Below are positions 46,081 to 57,043 of a stretch of 64,000 nucleotides of DNA, in pieces. Under the pieces are notes generated by a model that ran no database searches, was not told where the DNA came from, and saw only the letters and a program-made list of their open reading frames with translations. The stretch covers positions 482,575,900 to 482,639,899 of the forward strand of contig NC_081406.1 in NCBI RefSeq assembly GCF_030272615.1. Direction: 5' to 3'. A program made the translations under genes and the position numbers. This stretch comes from Cryptomeria japonica (lineage: Eukaryota > Streptophyta > Pinopsida > Cupressales > Cupressaceae). Positions within the stretch are counted from its first letter, which is position 1; every line of letters starts with the position of its first letter.

Positions 46081-46557
46081 TACTCGCAACCTTGAAAATT
46101 TTCCAAGTCCCTTGGAAATGTGGGTATAATGACCTGAAAGAAAAAGTCTGAGTGAAATTTTCACCTTTGTCTTCATCTTTACCTCTTTATGCCTCTTTAT
46201 GTTGTTGCTTCCTTCTCGAATAATCTCTTTGTGGCTCCTACCAATGGAGTTTGTAGTGGCTGCCATCCAAGTGATTTTACCAACCATAAGTCCACCTCTC
46301 CATGCTACATCACCTCACCAACAACCTATGTGCCTCACCTAGGATTTCTCCTCTTTTCCTCTCTGCCTAGTCTTTTGGCAATCACTGGACCTGGACCATC
46401 CCTTTGGCGCTTGATAGACCTTCCTTGTCTGCCCACACAAAACACCAACTTCCTCTTGCAGCTAGATGGACAAGCACCTACAACCAAACCTCATCCGTAA
46501 AAAAAAACAAAAACATCTCTCTTAGCCCAGATATTTTTATGGGCTCTGATATCAATT
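46081..46557 (-). other. Element F internal region with primer-binding site
   Basis: 477 bp. At 46542-46555 the minus strand reads TTGATATCAGAGCC, an initiator-Met-type PBS with one change. ORFs of 60-100 codons on both strands show no known motif and are probably incidental. Confidence 0.65.
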
Positions 46558-47791
46558 TGATGAAGAGCATCTATCACAAACCATAAAACCTTCATTCAAG
46601 GGTATTACTAACCCAAAAATAATACAAGACCTTAAACTTGAATCAAGAGGCATATAAAAAAGATCAACCACTCTTATCAACTCCAAAAAAAAATCAAAGG
46701 TTATATTCAATCCCAACATACCTTCATTAAATATTTTAGATCATAACATTCACCATAACATGAGAGAACAAATTCTTTATTGCCATGGACTACCCTAGTT
46801 CACGGTTTCATCCTTTAAAAATTGGTTTCACCAAAATAATCATAAATTATTCAATTCTTAACCAAATTAAGTAAGAAAAAAAGAAATGGAAAGATGATTT
46901 AGAGACATTTCCAAAACATATAGCCTTTATTCATTATGTTTCCTCATGTTACCACACCAAATGCTGCAACCGGACTGCTTCTGCCTTCAGCAGTTTGCTT
47001 TTCACCATGAATTGTAGCAAATAGTCATCAATAACTTTTTAAATATTGATCATAAAGAAAATATCTGTAGTAAGACTTTAGATTACCGAGTTAAAAAACT
47101 TCTCTCAAATTTGTAGTCAGATCCAACTGTTAAAGCAAACGTTATGAGCATTTTCCCCAAAACGAGTAACCCTTGGCAGGGTTTTGACATTTTTTTATAA
47201 AAACAAACACATCTTGCCAAATACTCCAAAGAAATGCATAAGAAAGGATTAATCTGAAATATATTTCATTAATCTATCATTAAATAACATCTTCATATAA
47301 AATTTACACCAAATGTGATCCTCCATGGATCTATGACAGTCACAGATTCCTTAAAACCTTATGACAGTTTGAGGGTTTGATGGATAATCTTTGTCAAATC
47401 CCCTCCAAACTACTCTACCCTCTTGATTTCAACAAAAAATGGTTTTATAAATGATTTCAAACTCCTTCCTAACTAATCTAACCACCTCATGACCAATGGA
47501 TTTCATTCTTACACTTTTGTTGTACTTTTTGGCAATGTTGCAACTTTGCAATTTTTACAATTTTTGCATTTTTGACATAAATGACTCTAACCCTTACATG
47601 GACACTTTTAAAGCTTCAAGATGGACCAAATATGATATATTTGGACAAATGGCTCATTTATCCTTACATATTATGATTCAATGGACTCAAATAACCTTAA
47701 TACATTATGAATGACTCAAATACAATAAAATTGCTCATATTATGACTTTTGACCTCCTGGTATGCTTGTGTGCTTAGGTGCCTCTGCACCA
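46558..47791 (-). repeat. Element F 5' LTR
   Basis: The plus strand runs TGATGAAGAGCATC to GCCTCTGCACCA, pairing with 44848-46080. It is followed by the target duplication AAGAG and by D1 LTR sequence. Confidence 0.85.
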
Positions 47792-47796
47792 AAGAG

Positions 47797-49523
47797 AAGG
47801 TCATCTATCATAATGGCCATTAGAGTCATTGGTACAAAAGTTAGTGTTGACTTGTGTTGAAGACATAAGGACTGCAGACCGGTAAGTGACATGTTGGCAG
47901 TGCATAGTTGCCAACCAACAAGAGAGCAAGATGCTGGGCTATGATTGTGATGAAGAGGGGGAATGCTATCAAGAATCACATCAACACTAGAGGTGAAGTA
48001 TGTGTAGGCCACCAATATGTTGTATGAATTTGAAACAAAAGGGCTCCCACTAGACAAAGATTCAGTCACCATATGAAGAGATGACTGATAGTGAATGTGC
48101 CCAACTGGATCATATGTGCTAGTTTAAGGATATGTCTACTCAGACATGGTAGCCATATTGGTGCAATGCAGGGTGAAGATTGAAAGGATCCACTCCCATC
48201 CATAAGTGGAGCTTATATCCTATTATGCATGGAATGCATCATAGTTCTCCGAGATAGGACAAAAGAGTAGAAGGTAGGTGATTGAAGGCTATCACCAGAT
48301 GAACTGGTGAAACACTAAGTTGTCTTAGGTGCATGAGATCCGAGATATGCACTAGATCAACCGGGTAGACATGTTGATTTTCCAGTACAAAAATTGAAGG
48401 ATATGGTTGTCACTTTGACAAACATATTAATAGCAAAACCAATCTAGTGGTGAAGAAAGGTGTTACCACAAATGTGGATAGATTGAGGAAGTTGAAGGTT
48501 GATGACATGGTGTCATCAAGGTGTTAATTGGTAAGTATGTCTACTGGTAATGTTGACAAAGTATGGATGCAGAAGGCTCCCATCTAACGAAGGAGATCAT
48601 GAGGTAGGTTGGCATATGTGCTAATTGGTTTTGGTGCTCCATTGGAAGAGAAGAAAAGTGCAAGGTTGAAGGCAGACTCGTTAGGGTATAACCGATAGGG
48701 TTTGTGAACTGGTAGTTGAACCCGATTGTGTGGTTGGTAGTTGAAATTGTTTGGAATGACATAGAAGACTTAGCATAGGTGGATGTCGACTATGATGACA
48801 TGTAGGAGATAGGTGTCAGGCGGTCGGTGAAGAGTTTTCAGTGAGGTAGGTGCTGAGTGGTCGACATTAATGTCGATAGTGTGTTTTACGGGTCGAGCGC
48901 AGACGAGTGCAGCCCGAGACTAATCAGAGGATAGAGATCTGATTTGATGAATTCATGGTCGAGGTCAAGTTTCTAGGTGCTGATCAGGGTAGGTGAATAT
49001 AATCTGTGTGATCTCTTCATAAGTGTTTGATAAGTGCAGACCGAAAGAGGTGCCGTGTTTGACAAATAGGGCAAACATGTTCTGAATGCAACAAGATTGG
49101 TAGAGTCTAATTGATCTATTGCATGTGGTTGATCTCTGAATGAAGATCTGATTGGATTTGATATGTCTCAAGGTTGATGAAAACCTAGAGAGCCAAAATT
49201 TTGAATGTCGATCATGGTGGGAAAACTCAAGTATATATATGCCAACTAAAGATCAAAGATACTTGACGTTGCTAGAAGATTAGGTGTCAGATGTTGAAGA
49301 GTGCAGTGTGAAAAAGTAGAAGAGAGCCAATCAATCAGAGACTTCATCAAAAATCATATAGACTATGTATTGGAGGTGTAACTAGTGAGAGGGTTTAGCA
49401 GAGGCTTAACCGGCTAGGTTAGAGCAATTGGTATATTGCAAAGTGAGTTGAAATGCAGAGTAGGCAGTCAAGGAGATCCATAAACCCAAAGATCAGTGTA
49501 GAGTTAAGACTACAACTGAAGTA
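47797..49523 (+). repeat. D1 5' LTR, piece 2
   Basis: It matches the reverse complement of about 20720-22440 (for example AAGTTAGTGTTGACTTGTGTTGAAG near 47830). It ends with AAGTA (49519-49523), the left target duplication of copia A. Short ORFs are incidental. Confidence 0.8.
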
Positions 49524-50564
49524 TGGTAGGTCCTGGAGACAACTAAGAGGTGGGGGGGTGAATCAGTTGTCAAATAAATTCAAAACAAAAACAACTTAAC
49601 CAACTTACAGCTTAATACCGGTGAACCAGTCTTTTATACCGGTGGACAGTTTTATCAGATAATTGCAATACTGGTAAAGATTAATGCATGAAATAAAAAG
49701 AAAAATTCATACACAACACTTCACACCAATATTTGTACATGGAAACCCTGTAAGGGGAAAAACCACGGTGGGAAACCTTACCCACAATCAGATGATAATA
49801 CTGCAGATAGTAAGTGTATAAAAATGGGGTCTTCGCATGCAGAAAGGCCAAGCACCTAGAGCTCACTGCTCAAACACAAAATAGGAGTCACACTGACTAC
49901 AATTGGATGGTTAAATCCAATAAGGATGTACTGCTCAAAATAGCATCTTCATATGCTGGATTCAGTACAAGTGTAGTTCTGATTTGCTTTCTCAAAAACC
50001 TTGCTTCACCTTCAAATGATTTCTGTGTGTATAGCTCTTCTTAATCTCACATATACCTTCACACAATTATTCTTCACATTCCACGACCGATCTTACAAAT
50101 AAGATCTTACATTTATATCATAACCTAGGACCAATTTTAGTAGGTCATCTCTAAAAGATATTACAATAAAATCAATTTACAATTAAATTAATGCCCGATG
50201 CAATAACCAATTCAACATGTTGGCTTAATGCATTTACAACAATAATAAATCATCTCCATAGTGTGCCATGTTGATCTGGAAAAGATAAACTTGTCGGTGT
50301 ATAACCTAGACCTATTTGCCGGTAACAGCAAATATGCAAATATGAATATACCAATAATCAAATCTCCAAGACAAGGTGTCCAAATGATGTCTTTGACATA
50401 ACCAAGTGTCGGTGATCATTATATCCTGTCGGTGTACCAGATATCGGTGACGGTGCATGAGTCATTTGTTTGTCGGTGAATGTTGCTGATTCTCCAAAGT
50501 GCGAAAGTTGATAAGTGTTAGTAGGTGTTGACATCAATGACAAAACCATACCAAAATACCAACA
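49524..50564 (-). repeat. Copia A 3' LTR
   Basis: 1041 bp. The minus strand starts TGTTGGTATTTTGG and its other end is TGGTAGGTCC on the plus strand (TGTTAGG in the partner). TGACATCA at 50529-50536. The adjoining 50565-50580 is the polypurine tract (minus-strand GCCAAAGGGGGATAT). Confidence 0.9.
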
Positions 50565-53500
50565 ATATCCCCCTTTGGCATTGATGGCAACAAAAAATGG
50601 AAAAACCATCAAAGTGCCAAAACAGAAATGCCAAATACCAAAATATAAGTAATCTTTCTCAAAGTAAGAATCTCTCCCCCTGAGAGTGACATATGTTTCC
50701 TTTTGTTTTTCCATACCAATCTCTCCCCCTTTGACATCAAATGCCAAAGTTACTTTAAAAATAATTTCATATACAAAATACCAACCAATTTAGTATACCA
50801 ACTACTCCCCGTGAGAAGTAGCTTCCTCATCAAAGCCGGAGTAAAAAGATTTCTCTGTTAATTCTGTCGGTTCATGACAAACATCAACTTTCTAAGTATC
50901 TACCGATGGAGGAATGACCCCAAGCTAATCTCTAAGATATTCAAAAGTCTCCTTAGGCAGAGGTTTAGTGAAAATATTTGCAATCCACTCTTTATTATTC
51001 ACATAAACTAGTTTAATTTCTTTTGCTTCAACATTCTCCCTTAGAAAATTCAGTTTGATAGAAACATGTTTGGTTTTAGAATGTAGTACCAGATCCTTAG
51101 ATATATCAATTGCTACAGTGTTGTCACAATAGAAAGTAATAGGTTTCTTGCATTTACCTTTATGTCTTTCAACATTTGTTTAAGCCATAGTACCTCTGTA
51201 CAATTAGTTGTTGTTGCAACATATTCTGATTCTACTATTGATAAGGATGTACAACTTTGTTTCTTACTCAACCAAGAAACTAGTCTGTTTCCTAGAAAAA
51301 ATGCTCCTCCGGTGGTGCTTTTTCTATCATCCATATCTCCTACCCAATTTGTATCTGTGTATGCACATAATTCAAAGTTTTCATCTCAAGGATACCATAA
51401 TCCAAGATTTGTAGTGCCTTGTAAGTACCGAAAAATCCTTTTTACTGCTGATTCATTATTTTCTCTAGGATTACTCTAAAATCTTGAAACAATACATACT
51501 GCATTCATGATATCAGGACTAGTCTGTGTCAAATAAAATAAACCTCCTATTATAGATTTGTATCTAGTTGGATTAACAGGTGTAGATTCATCCCTTAGTG
51601 ATAGTTTGTCATTTGTAGTCATAGGTGTGCTTACCAGTTTAGAGTTCTCCATCCCAAATTTCTTTGGTAACTCCTTTAAGTACTTGGATTGAATCAAGAA
51701 TATACCTTTGTCAATCTGTGAAATCTGCAATCCTAAAAATAATTTTATTTCTCCAATCATAGACATTTCAAATTCTTGCTGCATTTCAATAGAAAATTCT
51801 TTACATAGTCCATCTTCTCCTCCAAAGATTATATCATCAACAAAAACTTATATAACCAAGATGTCATAATTAGTCACTTTATAATATAAGTTGCCATCAG
51901 CATTAACTTTAGAAAAACCAATCTTCAAAAGATACTTATCCAATCTTGCATACCAAACTCTTGGAGCTTGTTTCAATCCATATAAAGCTTTCCTTAACCT
52001 GCAAACCATATCTTTGTTATCTGTCAAAGAAAATCCATTAGGTTGTTCAATGTAAACTTCTTCTTCAAGATCTCCATTCAGAAATGCACATTTAATATCC
52101 ATTTGATATACTTTGTAGTTCTTATCTGTTGCAAAAGCAAAAAATAATCTAACTGCCTCAAATCTAGCTACCGGTGCAAAGGTTTCATTGTAATCGATTC
52201 CTTCTTTCTGAGAATATCCCTTACACAGTAGTCTTTCTTTATTTCTGATAACCTTACCATCTTCATTAAGTTTGTTTCTGAATACCCATTTGGTTCCAAT
52301 TACATTTTTATCTTTAGGCCGGGGAACTAATGTCCAAGTGTTATTCTTCTCAATTTGTTCTAATTCTTCTTCAATAGCTTTAATCCAGTGTTTATCTTCA
52401 CATGCCTCATTAATTGATGATGGTTCGATTTGAGAAATAAGACATACCTCTTCATTTGCCAATCTTCCTCTTGTCATAGCTCCTTTATACTTGTTTCCAA
52501 TTATCTGATCTTTAGAATGATTCAATCTTACATACTGGGTTGTCTTTGTTTGATGTTGTTCCTTAGTCACAATGGAATTTTTAGATGATATCGGTGTAAC
52601 TGGATATTCTTTCTGTACTGGTGGGTTTAGTGTAGGTTCATTTGTTAGAATTTCTATTGCCAGTTCAGAATCTATAGACCTTGAAGTTCCTTTGAACTGT
52701 TCATCAATCTTCACATTTGTACTCTAAATAATTTTCTGCAATCTTTTGTTAAAACATCTATATGCTTTACTTTTAGATGAATAACCAAGACATATTCCTT
52801 CATCACTTCTAGGATCAAATTTTCCAATATACTCATCCCTTCTAATATAGCATTTACTTTAAAATATTCTAAAATATTTAAGAGTAGGAGTAATACCAAA
52901 CCATAGTTCATGAGGGGTCTTACCGGTTTCACCTTTGATGTGAACTTGTTGAATGTATAGACCATTGTACTTACTGCTTCTGTCCAATATACATGTGGTA
53001 GATTTTCTTTTGATAACATACTTCTACCTACATCCAAGATAGTTTTGTTTTTCCTTTCAACAACTCCATTTTGCTGTGGTGTTGATAGTTGTCTTCTGAT
53101 TCCATTCACTTCATAGAATGCATTAAATTCTTTAGATGTAAATTATCCTCCTTGATATGATCTTAGACATTTGATTTTCTTACCAGCTTCATTTTCTACC
53201 ATTGCTTTGAACAATTTGAACTTCCCAAGTGCTTCTGATTTTTCTCTCAGAAAAGTAACCCAACACATTCTAGAATAGTCATCAATGATTAGCATGAAAT
53301 ATCTATCACCTTGTAAGCTTTTGGTTCTATCCGGACCACATAAGTCAGTATGAATTAAGTCAAGAGCATTATTGGATTTTTGTGGAATACTTTTAAAGGT
53401 AGTTCTAACTTGTTTTCCAAATTGACATTCCTTACATACTGTATTGTGAGGTTTGACAATTTTAGGTAAATCTCTAACTGCCTTAGTAGTACTGAGTTTT

Positions 53501-54568
53501 ACCAGGCAATCAAAGTTTACATGACAGAGTCTCTTATGACATAGCCAACTTTCATCAATATGTGCAATCAAGCATGTCTTTTCACTATTATTCAAATGAC
53601 AGATATTTCCTCTAGTTTGATTATCGGTTGGAATTTCTAAACCAGTTCTATTCATGATTTTGCATTTTCCATTTTTGAATTGTAACTGAAATCTTTTCTC
53701 AACTAATTGACCAACACTCAAAAGATTATGCTTTAAACCTTCAACATAGTAAACATTGTCAGTATTATGGTTACCATCAAGAGATATTGTACCTTTACCT
53801 TTGATCAGACAAGCTTTATCATCTCCAAATCTCACTAGGCCTCCATTATATTCTTGAAAGTTCAAGATTCTACCTTTATCACCTATCATATGATGTGAGC
53901 ATCTTGAATCAATGATCCATTCATCCTTTACTTCAATTTTAGCTGCCAAGGCCTGCTCTACCAGCTGGACTATAGGTGTAGGTTGATCTTCTATTATAGC
54001 AACAAAAACCCATCTATTGTCTACCGAATCCAAATTAGAATCATCAGTCACTCCTTCATCAGCAAGATAACAAGATTTATCTTTATTCTTCTTAAATCTG
54101 TATCTCTGATATTCAGGGTTAGGTTTGTATGTTCTTCTAGCTTCTTCTCTTAGTCTAGCATGTCTATCAGGGCATCTTGAAGCCATGTGACCAATCTTAT
54201 TACAATTAAAACATTTAAAGGTTGCTTTACATTCATACTTACTCCCAACTGGACCTTTAGGCATATTCCTTGCAAATAGTGCTTCCACTTATTCAAGTTC
54301 TTCATTTTCTTTCCCATTTTCTTCAAGTTCTCTTGCATAAAAGGCTTTCCAATCAAATTTGTCAAATGATGATGCAGATGATGTTGATGCTTTAAAGGCT
54401 AAATCCGTCTTTATAGTAGCAACAGGACCAAATTCCTCAATTTCAAAGGCTGAAAGTTTTCCAATCAATGTATCTATAGTTACTAATGTATTAGGCATTG
54501 TTCTTAACTCATTTATAGCAGTGACCCTCATTTTGTATGCCGGTGGAAATCCTCTTAAAATTTTTGAA

Positions 54569-54982
54569 ACAATTTCATCTTCACTTAAGGTTCCTCCACA
54601 ACATTTAATACCCAAAACAATTTCATTAACTCTTTCCATAAAAGCAGAAATCCTTTCATCTTCTTCCATTTTCAGATTTTCATACCTGACCCGGAAGCTT
54701 TCAAGCTAAGCGAGCAAGAGGATTTCTTTTGCTTTTGGTAGGCATCCCCTATTACTAGGGAGGCCTACTGGGCTATTAGCTTAGTTGTAGAGCACACCTT
54801 TGATAATTGCATCATTGTGCTTGGGCTGTGAAGGCTATCAACCACAATTTCATCTTCACTTAAGGTTCCTCCACAACATTCAATACCCAAAACAATTTCA
54901 TTCACTCTTTCCATAAAAGCAGAAATCCTTTCATCTTCTTCCATTTTTAGATTTTCATACTTGACCCAAAAGTTTTCAAGCT
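54569..54982. repeat. 138-bp direct duplication of gag flanking plastid filler
   Basis: 54569-54706 and 54844-54982 are the same gag segment with about six differences. They lie on either side of 137 bp of unrelated DNA. A normal copia has one copy. The left copy is the one in frame with the rest of gag-pol. Confidence 0.9.
54707..54843 (+). other. Plastid DNA insert: rrn16-trnI(GAU) spacer, trnI exon 1 and start of intron
   Basis: GGATTTCTTTTGCTTTTGG then GGGAGGCCTACT matches the end of the plastid 16S-trnI spacer. GGGCTATTAGCTTAGTTGTA (54770-54789) and the following bases to TTTGATAA match trnI-GAU exon 1. TTGCATCATTGTGCTTGGGC and what follows match the start of its group II intron. Most changes from the remembered plastid sequence are C-to-T or G-to-A, for example GCGTCG read as GCATCA. 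Only exon 1 is present, so no tRNA can be made. Confidence 0.85.
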
Positions 54983-55351
54983 TTGCAATTTTGACTGTGG
55001 AATCTCCTTCATTCAATGTTTCCAAATGATCCCAAATAGCTTTAGCAGTTGATCTATCTAATAATCCCATGATTTGCTGATCTGTTAATGCACTCAAAAG
55101 TGCTTCTCTTGCTTTGCAGTCATTTTCTTCATCTTTAGTCAAGTTAGGTGGATTGGGCTGGCTTTGAGTAGGAGCAGTATAGCCATTCTTTGTAACATCC
55201 CAAATGTCCTTTCCAATGTAATTTAAATGTGTCTCCATTCTGATCTTCCATATGCCATAGTTGGTTCCATCAAGTTTAGGATTGTCCTTCCCGAAATAGT
55301 TAGTAGACATTGGATCTCCTCAAGCTGTTAAACTTTTGTGAAAGAGGACTA

Positions 55352-55365
55352 GGCTCTGATACCAA
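55352..55365 (-). other. Copia A primer-binding site
   Basis: The minus strand reads TTGGTATCAGAGCC immediately inside the 5' LTR end, a perfect initiator-Met-type site. Confidence 0.85.
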
Positions 55366-55366
55366 T

Positions 55367-56435
55367 TGTTAGGTCCCAAAGACAACTGAGAGGGGGGGCG
55401 TGAATCAGTTGTCAAATAAATTCAAAACAAAAACAACTTAACCAACTTAACCAACTTACTACTTAATATTGATGAACCAGTCTTTTATACCGGTGGACAG
55501 TTTTATCAGATAATTGCAATACCGGTAAAGATTAATGCATGAAACAAAAAGACAAAGTCATCCACAACACTTAACACCAATATTTGTATGTGGAAACTGT
55601 GTAAGGGGAAAAACAATGATGGGAAACCTTACCCACAATCAGATGATACTACTGCAGATAGTAAATGTATACAAATGGGATCTGTACATGCAGAAAGGCC
55701 AAGCGCCTAGAGCTCACTGCTCAAACACAAAATAGGAGTGACACTGACTACAATTGGATGGTTAAATTCAATAAGGATGTATTGCTCAAAATAGCATCTT
55801 CATATGCTGGATTCAGTACCGGTGTAGTTCTGATTTTCTTTCTCAAAAACCTTGCTTCACCTTCAAATGATGTCTACATGTATAATTCTACTTAATCTCG
55901 CATATAACTTCACACAATTCTTCTTCATTCCATGACCGATCTTACAAATAAGATCTTACATTTATATCATAACCTAGGACCAATTTTAGTAGGTCGGCTC
56001 TAAAAGATATTACAATAAAAACAATTTACAATTAAATTAATGTCCAATGCAATAACCGATTCAACATGTCAACTTAATGCATTTACAAAAATAATAAATC
56101 ATCTCCATAGCGTGCCATGTTGATCTGGAAAACATAAACCTGCCGGTGTATAACCTAGACCTATTTGCCGGTAATAGCAAATATGCAAATATGAATATAC
56201 CAATAATCAAATCTCCAAGACAAGGTGTCCAGATGATGTCTTCAATATAACCAAGTGTTTTCCATGCCATTCCAAGTGTGTCGGTGATCATTATATCCTG
56301 CCCGTGTACCAGATATCGGTGATGGTGCATGAGTCATTTTTTGCCGGTGAATGTTGCTGATTCTCCAAAGTGCCAGAGTTGATAAGTGTTAGTAGGTGTT
56401 GACATCAATGACAAAACCATACCAAAATACCAACA
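55367..56435 (-). repeat. Copia A 5' LTR
   Basis: 1069 bp, plus strand TGTTAGGTCC to ATACCAACA, paired with 49524-50564 with scattered substitutions and small indels. Reverse C-tract box near 55386-55410. TGACATCA at 56400-56407. Confidence 0.95.
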
Positions 56436-56440
56436 AAGTA

Positions 56441-56981
56441 ACAAGCAAGCTGATAACCAGTAGTGTGCAGAGAGCATAACCGATAGAGAAGGAGAAGAGG
56501 ATGAACCAGTAAGGTTGCAACTCAAAGAAGGTGAGCGGAGAACTGACAGAGATTTGTAGAGAGGAGAACTAGTGGAGAGACATATATGAGAGTTACAAAG
56601 TTCTTTTGTAACAAGAAAATAACTTTGGTATTGAAAAATATGATTTTTTAATCACTGAGCTGGAGCTTGGTGCAAGGGTTGGTGCTCCTTGGGTTGGTTC
56701 CCTAAATGTTGTAACTAAGGTTGTCATTATGAGGCTAGATTGGAGCAGTAGTCTCCAACAACACTGCTCACCAAATTTTTTCCCATCTTGGGTTTTCCTC
56801 ATACATATGGTGTTATGTGGTGTCACTTTCATGTGTAGTTGCATCTGTGCTATCCTCCCATCAACCGGTATGTCTTCTTTATGTTGGATCTGTTAACCAA
56901 TGTACACACATAGGAAAGTTAAAGAGAAAAGTTTGCAAACCACTGATTCAACCCCCTCTCAGTGGTACATTGTGTCTAACA
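56441..56981 (+). repeat. D1 5' LTR, piece 3
   Basis: It follows the right AAGTA of copia A and matches the reverse complement of 20123-20700. It contains the intact E insertion site (near 56740) and the C-tract CACTGATTCAACCCCCTCTC, and ends GTCTAACA at 56981. Confidence 0.85.
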
Positions 56982-56983
56982 AT

Positions 56984-56995
56984 TAGTATCAGAGC
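56984..56995 (+). other. D1 primer-binding site
   Basis: TAGTATCAGAGC, the initiator-Met-type PBS with one change from TGGTATCAGAGC, two bases inside the LTR end. Confidence 0.75.
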
Positions 56996-57043
56996 TAGGT
57001 TTCTAGTTGATAAGCTTTCTCCAGCTTGGGTAGATTCTAGTAT

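Larger units (their letters stand above)
44848..47791 (-). mobile_element. Element F: short non-coding LTR retrotransposon
   Basis: Perfect target duplication AAGAG (44843-44847 and 47792-47796). Two LTRs (44848-46080 and 46558-47791, 1233 and 1234 bp) surround only 477 bp. A PBS is present, but no gag or pol. It resembles a terminal-repeat-in-miniature design with unusually large LTRs, and would need enzymes in trans. Confidence 0.85.
50925..55310 (-). pseudogene. Copia A gag-pol, degraded
   Basis: ATG at 55310 starts the gag with DGTNYGIWKIRMETHL and the UBN2 core, broken by a 138-bp duplication plus plastid filler (54569-54982). Gag resumes at 54669, with zinc knuckle CFNCNKIGHMASRC near 54200. 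Protease reads WIIDSRCSHHM near 53910, with catalytic DSG changed to DSR. Integrase has HKRLCHVNFD, CKECQFGK, DLCGP, DDYSRMCW and a GVVERKN E motif. RT 52300-51790 has FVDDIIFGG after a TAA at 51848-51850. RNase H has YTDTNWVGD, SKKQSCTSLS and DNTVAIDISKD. Other stops are at 54289, 53143, 51476 and near 51390. Frameshifts lie near 52937 and 51160. TAG near 50925 ends it. Confidence 0.9.
49524..56435 (-). mobile_element. Copia A, complete at both ends (6.9 kb)
   Basis: Perfect 5-bp target duplication AAGTA at 49519-49523 and 56436-56440. LTRs are at 49524-50564 and 55367-56435. PBS, polypurine tract and all copia domains are present in the usual order. The host is the D1 5' LTR, which rejoins when A is removed. 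Coding is disabled by stops, frameshifts and a filler insertion. Confidence 0.95.

Noticed and set aside
46063-46500. Small genes inside element F
   Set aside because: Opposed overlapping ORFs with biased composition in a 477-bp internal region. No motif and no start context worth trusting.
54770-54843. A nuclear tRNA-Ile gene
   Set aside because: Only the first exon and the start of the intron are present. The second exon is missing and the stem bases have changed. It is a plastid fragment, not a working gene.
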